In this document: positions 58,753 through 64,000 of the stretch, piece after piece
How the letters are laid out: every line of letters begins with the position of its first letter
Numbering within the stretch: the first letter of the stretch is position 1
Assembly: GCF_014199915.1 (NCBI RefSeq)
Contig: NZ_JACHOO010000007.1
Coordinates: 124,001 to 188,000 of the forward strand
Direction of reading: 5' to 3'
Length of the DNA stretch: 64,000 nt
Source: Prosthecomicrobium pneumaticum
GTDB lineage: Bacteria > Pseudomonadota > Alphaproteobacteria > Rhizobiales > Kaistiaceae
Notes under the pieces: generated by a model
Seen by the model: only the letters and a program-made list of their open reading frames with translations
What the model was told of the DNA's origin: nothing
Database searches by the model: none
Program-made: the position numbers and the translations under genes

Positions 58753-60350
58753 CCGCCCGCCCTCAACCCCGCGAGCGCGAGCTTCACCCGCCCGACGAGG
58801 GGCGGCGCGACCGACGCCGAGCGCAAGCCGGCGCGCAGGAGCGCCGGCCAATGCGCCGGGTCGCCGCCCATGTCGCCGCAGAGGCTCACCTCGATGCCGA
58901 GCTCGGCCCCGCGCGCCACCGTATTGCGGATCAGCGCGACAACTGCCGCATGGCCCGGATCGTTGAGCGCGGCGACCGCCGCGATGTCGCGGGCGGAGGC
59001 CGTCGTATACTGCGTCAGATCGTTCGATCCGATCGAGAAGAAGGCCGCCTCCGCATAGAGCTCCGGCACGACGGCGACCGCCGGCACCTCGACCATGATG
59101 CCGAGCGGCGGCTTGCGGGCGCGAAACCCGTCGCTGCCGAGCTGGATCACCGTCGCCTCGAGCATCGCCGCGACGGTCGCGATCTCCTCCGGCACGGTGA
59201 CCATCGGCAGCATGATCTTGAGGTCGCCATGCACCGCGGCGCGGCAGAGCGCGCGCAGCTGCAGGCGGAAGATCTCCGGCCGGGCGAGCGACAGGCGGAC
59301 GCCCCGCACGCCGAGGAAGGGGTTGCTCTCGCCGTCGAGGGTGAGCCCGGGCACCGGCTTGTCGCCGCCGGCGTCGACGGTGCGGATGGTGACCGGCCGG
59401 TCCTCCGCCCATTCGAGAATGCGGCGATAGGCGCGGTATTGCGTCTCCTCGTCCGGCAGGCCGTCGCGGCCGGTGAAGAGGAATTCGGTGCGCACGAGGC
59501 CGATGCCGTCGCAGATCTCCGGGTCGAGCCGGTCGAGTTCCGCTGGCTCGGCGACATTGATCATCACCTTGACGGCGACGCCGTCCGCCGTCACCGCAGG
59601 CCGCGTCAGCACGTCCGCCTCGCGCGCCGCCCGGCCCGCGGCGTCCGCCCGGGCCGCACCGAAGGCGGCGAGCTCCGCCTCGGTCGGGTCGAGCACCAGC
59701 CGGCCGCGCTCGCCGTCGAGGATCGCGGCGCGGAACGGTCCGTCGGGGATCGCCCCGAGACCGACCGCCATCGGTACGCCGCGCGAACGGGCGAGCATCG
59801 CGACATGGCTCGAGGGGCTGCCTTCGGCGAGCGCGATCGCCCCGCCGGCCGACCAGTCGACGGAGAGGAAGCGCGACGGCGTCAGATCGCGGCCGACGAG
59901 GATCGCCCCGGCCGGCACGGCGGCCGCGGCACCGTCGGCGAGATGAGAGAGCACACGGTCGCGCAGATCCTCGAGATCGCTCGCCCTCGCACGGAAATAG
60001 TCGTCCTCGGAACGCTGGTAATCGGCGATCTGGCTGTCGAGCGCCTCGCGAAAGGCGGTGAGCGCGTCGGCACCCGCCTCGATCGCGTCGAAGGCCGGCT
60101 CGGACAGGCTCTCGTCCTCGAGCATCGCGACCTGGAATTCGAGGATGTCGGCGCCATCCTCCTCGTTCGCCGCCATCAGCCCTGCGAGATCCTCGATCGC
60201 CGCGGCGATCGCCTGACCGAGCGCCGCGCGTTCGACCGCCACGCCGGCGAAGGCGCGGTGCGCCGTGCCCGTCTCGACGAGGCGGTGGACCGGCCCGTGC
60301 GCGAGGCCGGGGGCGGCGGCACGGCCGGAGAGTTCACGGATTGGCGGCAT
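58749..60350 (-). CDS. PTS enzyme I homologue (PEP-protein phosphotransferase)
   Basis: A 533-residue EI that takes phosphate from PEP and passes it to HPr. The phosphorylated His182 is in GSPSSHVAMLARSRGVP, the PEP-binding region includes RTEFLFTGRDGLPDEETQ, and the C-terminal Cys is in VSLCGDMGGD. The protein is slightly shorter than E. coli EI (575). The ATG at 60348-60350 overlaps the HPr gene by 17 bases. In E. coli the equivalent modules are fused to DhaM; here they stand as separate proteins of one operon dedicated to DHA kinase. Confidence 0.92.
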   Translation of the reverse strand: MPPIRELSGRAAAPGLAHGPVHRLVETGTAHRAFAGVAVERAALGQAIAAAIEDLAGLMAANEEDGADILEFQVAMLEDESLSEPAFDAIEAGADALTAFREALDSQIADYQRSEDDYFRARASDLEDLRDRVLSHLADGAAAAVPAGAILVGRDLTPSRFLSVDWSAGGAIALAEGSPSSHVAMLARSRGVPMAVGLGAIPDGPFRAAILDGERGRLVLDPTEAELAAFGAARADAAGRAAREADVLTRPAVTADGVAVKVMINVAEPAELDRLDPEICDGIGLVRTEFLFTGRDGLPDEETQYRAYRRILEWAEDRPVTIRTVDAGGDKPVPGLTLDGESNPFLGVRGVRLSLARPEIFRLQLRALCRAAVHGDLKIMLPMVTVPEEIATVAAMLEATVIQLGSDGFRARKPPLGIMVEVPAVAVVPELYAEAAFFSIGSNDLTQYTTASARDIAAVAALNDPGHAAVVALIRNTVARGAELGIEVSLCGDMGGDPAHWPALLRAGLRSASVAPPLVGRVKLALAGLRAGG

Positions 60351-60663
60351 GGGCGGTTCCGGCGGCTTCCGCCGTCCCTTCCCCTTCGTCGAAGTCGCGC
60401 TCGACCAGCGCGACGAGCGCCGCGACCGCGGCCGCCGCATCCGCGCCGGTCGCGCGGAAGGAGAGCACCGTGCCCTGCGGCGCCTTCGCCGCCATCACCT
60501 TGACGATGCTCTTCGCGTCGATCCACGGCCCGGCCGGCCCGGCCGCCAGCTCGAGCTTCGCCGCAAAAGTCTTGGCGAGCTTCGTCAGCTTGACCGAAGG
60601 ACGCGCGTGCAGGCCCACCGCATGGGTCAGAACCACGCTCGCCTCGGCATCGAACCCGCTCAT
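60334..60663 (-). CDS. HPr-like phosphocarrier protein
   Basis: A 109-residue HPr. The active-site His19 is in THAVGLHARPSVKL, and the serine region reads DAKSIVKVMAAKAPQG. An acidic tail of about 20 residues follows the HPr fold. It should carry phosphate from the neighbouring EI to the EIIA domain of DhaM. It starts 25 bases after the dhaM stop. Confidence 0.94.
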   Translation of the reverse strand: MSGFDAEASVVLTHAVGLHARPSVKLTKLAKTFAAKLELAAGPAGPWIDAKSIVKVMAAKAPQGTVLSFRATGADAAAAVAALVALVERDFDEGEGTAEAAGTAHAANP

Positions 60664-60688
60664 CGTGTCGTTCCTTGTCCCGTCCGGC

Positions 60689-61084
60689 TCACGCCGGAGA
60701 AAGCTCTTCCGCGGTGCGCTTGACGATCTCGAGCGCCGCCCCGCCCGAGGCCTCGGTGGCGGCGATCACCGCGCCCTCGACGATCGGCGCGTTGCACACG
60801 ACGATCCGCCCCGCCCGCTCCGGCGGCTGCATCTCGACGGCCATCTCGCTGTTCGTCTCGGCGCCGCCGAGATCGACCAGGATGGCGACGCCCGCCTCCG
60901 ACCAGGCCCGGTCGATCGCAGCGAGAATCGCCTCGACCGAAGTGCCGAGCCCGCCCGCCGGATCGCCGCCGCACCAGGCGAGCGGCACCTCGTCGCCGAC
61001 CATCTGGCGGACCATTTCCGCCGTCCCTTTCGCCACGTCGGGCGAATGGGAAACGATGACGATGCCGACATTCGCCGCGCTCAC
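60689..61084 (-). CDS. dhaM: DHA kinase phosphotransfer subunit DhaM (EIIA domain only)
   Basis: A 131-residue EIIA of the mannose-type fold. The phosphoacceptor His13 lies in VGIVIVSHSPDVAKG, and ILVDLGGAETNSEMAVE is the family's second signature. It rephosphorylates ADP bound in DhaL. The start is a GTG at 61082-61084 overlapping the dhaL stop (GTGA). It lacks the HPr and EI extensions of E. coli DhaM, which are supplied by the next two genes. Confidence 0.94.
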   Translation of the reverse strand: MSAANVGIVIVSHSPDVAKGTAEMVRQMVGDEVPLAWCGGDPAGGLGTSVEAILAAIDRAWSEAGVAILVDLGGAETNSEMAVEMQPPERAGRIVVCNAPIVEGAVIAATEASGGAALEIVKRTAEELSPA

Positions 61085-61683
61085 GACCGCGCCTCCGGGG
61101 AAAGCGCCGCGGCCGCCGCGGCGACGATGAGTGCACTCGAGCGGGCGCCGGGGTCCATGTGACCGATCGACCGGTCGCCGAGGAAGGAGGCGCGGCCGCG
61201 CACCGCCCGCATCGGCACGGTGGCCTCGGCCGCCTCCGCCGCCGCCCGCGCCGGATCGCCGCCATCGGCGAGCGCGGCGGCGACCGGCGCCAGCACGTCG
61301 AGCATCGTCTTCTGGCCGACATCCGACTTGCCGCGCGCCTTCACCGCCTCGATCGCCGCAGCGAGCGCCTTCGCGAGGGCCGCGCGATCGGCCGGCTCCG
61401 GCAGTTCCTTGCCGAGCGTCATGGCGAGCGTGCCGTAGAGCGGGCCGGACGCGCCGCCCACCTTCATGACGAGCGTCATGCCGATCCCCTTCAGGGCCTC
61501 CGGCATCGGCTTCTGCGCGAGGCCGTCGAGATCGGCGAGCACCGCCTCGAGGCCGCGCTTCATGTTGATGCCGTGGTCGCCGTCGCCGATCGCCTGATCG
61601 AGCTGCGTCAGCTCGTCGGCGTGGTCGATCACCGCCCGCGCCACCGTCTCGATCAGCGCTCTTCGGCCGTCAACGTCGAGCAT
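61081..61683 (-). CDS. dhaL: DHA kinase ADP-binding subunit DhaL
   Basis: A 200-residue helical-barrel protein holding ADP as a permanent cofactor. The metal-nucleotide motif AIGDGDHGINMKRG is near residue 31, and VMKVGGASGPLYGTL and RGRASFLGDRSIGHMDPGA are conserved. It transfers phosphate from DhaM to DHA on DhaK. The ATG at 61681-61683 lies 10 bases after the stop of the upstream ABC gene, linking transport and phosphorylation on one transcript. Confidence 0.95.
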   Translation of the reverse strand: MLDVDGRRALIETVARAVIDHADELTQLDQAIGDGDHGINMKRGLEAVLADLDGLAQKPMPEALKGIGMTLVMKVGGASGPLYGTLAMTLGKELPEPADRAALAKALAAAIEAVKARGKSDVGQKTMLDVLAPVAAALADGGDPARAAAEAAEATVPMRAVRGRASFLGDRSIGHMDPGARSSALIVAAAAAALSPEARS

Positions 61684-61693
61684 GTCGTCTCCC

Positions 61694-62716
61694 TCACAGC
61701 CGCGCGCCGGCCGCATCGAAATAGAGCGGATTCTTAAGCTGAAGTGAAACCCCGTCGCCGGGCCGCAGCTCCGTCGCGGCGTCGACGAGGGTGACGAGCT
61801 TGTGGCCGGCGACCGCGACGTGCAGGTGGTTCTGGTCGCCGAGATGCTCGATCCACTCGACCCGCCCGTTCGCCGCGCCGCTCGCCACCGCACCGTTCAC
61901 CTTGCCGATCGCGATGTGCTCGGTGCGGGCGCCGATCGTTGCCGCGCCGGCCGGCGCGGCGGCGTCGGGCAGCAGCCCGACCGGCAGGAGGTTGATCGCC
62001 GGGCGGCCGAGCCGGGCGGCGACGTGGAGATTGGCCGGCGCCGTATAGATCTCGCGCGGCGTGCCGATCTGGACGAGGCGCCCCTCCGACAGGATGCCGA
62101 TCCGGTCCGCCATCGTCATCGCCTCGATCTGGTCGTGCGTGACATAGAGCATGGTCGAGCCGAGTTCGGCCTGGATGCGCTTCAGTTCGAGCCGCAGATC
62201 GGCGCGCAGCTTGGCGTCGAGCGAGGAGAGCGGCTCGTCCATCAGATAGATCGCCGGCCGGCGCACCAGCGCCCGGCCGATCGCGACGCGCTGCATCTCG
62301 CCGCCCGACAGCCGCGTCGCCCTGTTCTCGAGCTTGTGGTCGATGCGCACGAGCTTCGCCACTTCGGCGACGCGCGCCTTCACCGCCGCCTCGCTCATCC
62401 GCCGCGCCGGCGAGCGGAGCGGAAAGGCGAGGTTCTCGAACACGGTCAGATGCGGATAGAGCGAATATTGCTGGAACACGAAGGCGGTGTCGCGCGAAGC
62501 CGGCTCGACCCGCGTCACGTCCCGCCCGCCGATCAGGATCGAGCCGGCCTCCGGCCGCTCGAGCCCGGCGATCAGCCGCAGCGTCGTCGTCTTGCCGGCC
62601 CCGGTCGGCCCGAGCAGCACGACGAACTCGCCGTCGGCGATGTCGAGCGACAGCTCGGAGACCGCCTCGGTGTCGCCGAAGCTCTTCGAAACGCCGCGCA
62701 GAGAAACCTCAGCCAT
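61694..62716 (-). CDS. ABC transporter ATP-binding protein (carbohydrate/polyol type, 2)
   Basis: A 340-residue CUT1-type ATPase. The Walker A GPTGAGKTT is near residue 37, the signature is LSGGEMQRVAIGRAL, Walker B is IYLMDEPLSSLD, and a C-terminal OB-like regulatory domain follows. The start overlaps the end of the other ATPase gene by eight bases. Two ATPases in tandem are known from the rhizobial glycerol transporter (GlpS/GlpT), and the following DHA kinase genes fit glycerol or dihydroxyacetone uptake. Substrate by context only. Confidence 0.9.
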   Translation of the reverse strand: MAEVSLRGVSKSFGDTEAVSELSLDIADGEFVVLLGPTGAGKTTTLRLIAGLERPEAGSILIGGRDVTRVEPASRDTAFVFQQYSLYPHLTVFENLAFPLRSPARRMSEAAVKARVAEVAKLVRIDHKLENRATRLSGGEMQRVAIGRALVRRPAIYLMDEPLSSLDAKLRADLRLELKRIQAELGSTMLYVTHDQIEAMTMADRIGILSEGRLVQIGTPREIYTAPANLHVAARLGRPAINLLPVGLLPDAAAPAGAATIGARTEHIAIGKVNGAVASGAANGRVEWIEHLGDQNHLHVAVAGHKLVTLVDAATELRPGDGVSLQLKNPLYFDAAGARL

Positions 62717-63815
62717 GCCCCGCCTCCCGTGCCGCGATCTCGCGCGCCGCGGTGGCGAGCGCCCGGCCGCCCGCCGCCTCGAACAGCGACAGCCGCGCCG
62801 CGTCGAAGGCGAGGCCCACCGTCTCGCCGGTCGAAATGCGGACATCGGCCGGGATGCGGGCCTTCACCATGCCGCCCGCGGTCTCGACCGTGACGATCTG
62901 CTGCGTGCCGAGATATTCCGTGCCGTAGACCGCGCCGCGCAGGCGCGAGGCGTCATCGAACCGGACATGCTCCGGCCGTGCGCCGAGCACATGGCCGCCC
63001 GTCGCGCCCTCGCGCAGTTCCGGCACCGCGACCGGCGCCCCCTGGACCGTGACGCTGCGGTCGCCCGGCGCGAGCGTGCCTTCGAAGGCGAGGAAGTTCA
63101 TCGGCGGCGAGCCGATGAAATCGGCGACGAACATCGTCGCCGGATGGTCGTAGATGTCGCGCGGCGTGCCGAACTGCTCGATCACGCCGTGGTTCATCAC
63201 GGCGATCTTGTCGGCCATCGCCATCGCCTCGTGCTGGTCGTGGGTGACGTAGACCGTGGTGGCGTGGATGCGGTTGTGCAGCTCGCGCAGCTCGTTCACC
63301 ATCAGATCGCGGAATTCCGCGTCGAGCGTGCCGAGCGGCTCGTCCATCAGGAAGCATTTCGGCCGCCGCACGATCGCCCGGCCGAGCGCGACGCGCTGGC
63401 GGTCGCCGCCGGCGAGGCCGGAGACGCTGCGGTCGAGCAGATGGTCGATGCGCAGGAGCCGCGCCGTCTCCTCGACGCGGGCGCGGATCTCGGCCTTCGG
63501 CATGCCCTGGGCGAGCAGCGGGAAGCCCATGTTCTTGCGCACGTTCATGTGCGGATAGAGCGCGAAGAGCTGGAACACGAAGGCGATGTCGCGCTCGCGC
63601 GCCCGGCGGAAGGCGACGTCCTCGCCGCCGAGCAGGATCTGGCCGCTGGTCGGCAGTTCGAGCCCGGCGATCATCCGCAGCGTCGTCGTCTTGCCGCAGC
63701 CGGACGGCCCGAGCATCACGAAGAACTCGCCGTCCTCGACGACGAAGTTGGAGTTCTTGACCGCCACGAAGGCCCCGAACGCCTTCTGGAGGTTCTGCAC
63801 CCTGATCTCGGCCAT
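62709..63815 (-). CDS. ABC transporter ATP-binding protein (carbohydrate/polyol type, 1)
   Basis: A 368-residue CUT1-type ATPase. Walker A is GPSGCGKTT, the Q loop is FVFQLFALYPHM, and Walker B is CFLMDEPLGTLD. The signature reads GLAGGDRQRVALG instead of LSGGQ, a departure that may weaken its own ATP site and points to an asymmetric dimer with the second ATPase, which has a normal signature. The C-terminal half is the regulatory domain. The ATG at 63813-63815 is three bases after the stop of the membrane-protein fragment. Confidence 0.9.
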   Translation of the reverse strand: MAEIRVQNLQKAFGAFVAVKNSNFVVEDGEFFVMLGPSGCGKTTTLRMIAGLELPTSGQILLGGEDVAFRRARERDIAFVFQLFALYPHMNVRKNMGFPLLAQGMPKAEIRARVEETARLLRIDHLLDRSVSGLAGGDRQRVALGRAIVRRPKCFLMDEPLGTLDAEFRDLMVNELRELHNRIHATTVYVTHDQHEAMAMADKIAVMNHGVIEQFGTPRDIYDHPATMFVADFIGSPPMNFLAFEGTLAPGDRSVTVQGAPVAVPELREGATGGHVLGARPEHVRFDDASRLRGAVYGTEYLGTQQIVTVETAGGMVKARIPADVRISTGETVGLAFDAARLSLFEAAGGRALATAAREIAAREAGHG

Positions 63816-63818
63816 CGC

Positions 63819-64000
63819 CTACTCCGGGAATTTCGAGACGATGATGAACATCGCCGTGCCGGCGAGCATGGTCAGGAACGACCAGGTGTAGAGCGGCAGC
63901 GCGAAGGGCTGGAAGAGCATCAGGAAGCCGATGCCGATCACCGCCGTCGCGAGGTTCTCGAGCCGGCCGCGCCGCAGGAGGAGCGGCCAGTTGGAGGCGC
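63819..64000 (-). CDS. Small membrane protein of the ABC operon, C-terminal part
   Basis: Runs off the right edge of the window; 59 residues remain. They form two hydrophobic segments (AVIGIGFLMLFQPFALPL and TMLAGTAMFIIVS) ending in KFPE and a TAG stop at 63819-63821. Position directly before the ATPase gene suggests an accessory membrane component of the transporter. I cannot name a family. Confidence 0.6.
   Translation of the reverse strand, partial: ASNWPLLLRRGRLENLATAVIGIGFLMLFQPFALPLYTWSFLTMLAGTAMFIIVSKFPE

Overview
The window is GC-rich chromosomal DNA of an alphaproteobacterium, most likely a member of the Hyphomicrobiales (Rhizobiales). The grounds are the tRNA-Tyr / tRNA-Gly / tuf / tRNA-Trp / secE / nusG core block, a PdhS/PleC-type sensor kinase beside glnE, a PutA without its own DNA-binding domain that is paired with a divergent Lrp-type PutR, a rhizobial-style arsenic operon, and an ABC-transporter plus dihydroxyacetone (DHA) kinase operon whose PTS arm is split into separate proteins. 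No species can be named from the sequence alone.

Layout. 1-4.3 kb: translation and transcription core (nusG, secE, tuf, four tRNAs, rlmB) with a frameshifted Cys-rich secreted protein behind tuf. 4.4-5.1 kb: decayed IS5-type transposase and AT-rich leftover DNA. 5.1-10.0 kb: Tat-exported FMN oxidoreductase, then an arsenic operon (arsR, two unrelated arsenate reductases, ACR3, MFS exporter). 10.1-13.5 kb: sugar or acid-sugar catabolic operon (epimerase, enolase-superfamily dehydratase, aldo/keto reductase) behind a GntR-like operator. 13.8-22.0 kb: pepN, sensor kinase, glnE. 22.2-28.9 kb: VWA protein, HAD phosphatase, an agmatine-deiminase / SAH-hydrolase-like / nitroreductase gene string, and a divergent NmrA-type reductase with its HxlR regulator. 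29.0-30.2 kb: a non-coding mosaic of REP hairpins. 30.3-36.9 kb: ThuA-like/Gfo-Idh pair, NUDIX, and a glycan pair (GT2 plus a glycosyltransferase-like/alginate-lyase-like fusion). 37.0-45.0 kb: NYN nuclease with a leader hairpin, SGNH hydrolase, Gfo-Idh, nucleoside hydrolase, two DNA glycosylases, and a GGDEF-EAL protein. 45.3-51.6 kb: an unknown protein coupled to a SET-domain protein, MFS, YciI-like protein, adenosine deaminase, Kup. 51.6-55.2 kb: putA/putR. 55.3-56.5 kb: a low-GC toxin-antitoxin islet (Panacea-domain gene plus a partner, then an orphan HicB-like gene). 56.6-57.0 kb: an ABM monooxygenase behind a near-perfect SoxR-box promoter. 57.1-64.0 kb: dha/ABC operon.

The best candidates for undescribed biology are the Panacea-domain pair with a leaderless-type promoter, the SET-domain protein with its unknown coupled partner, the SAH-hydrolase-like protein that has lost key catalytic residues and sits between a deiminase and a nitroreductase, the NYN gene with its attenuator-like leader hairpin, and the REP mosaic, in which compensatory base changes show that the hairpins are maintained.
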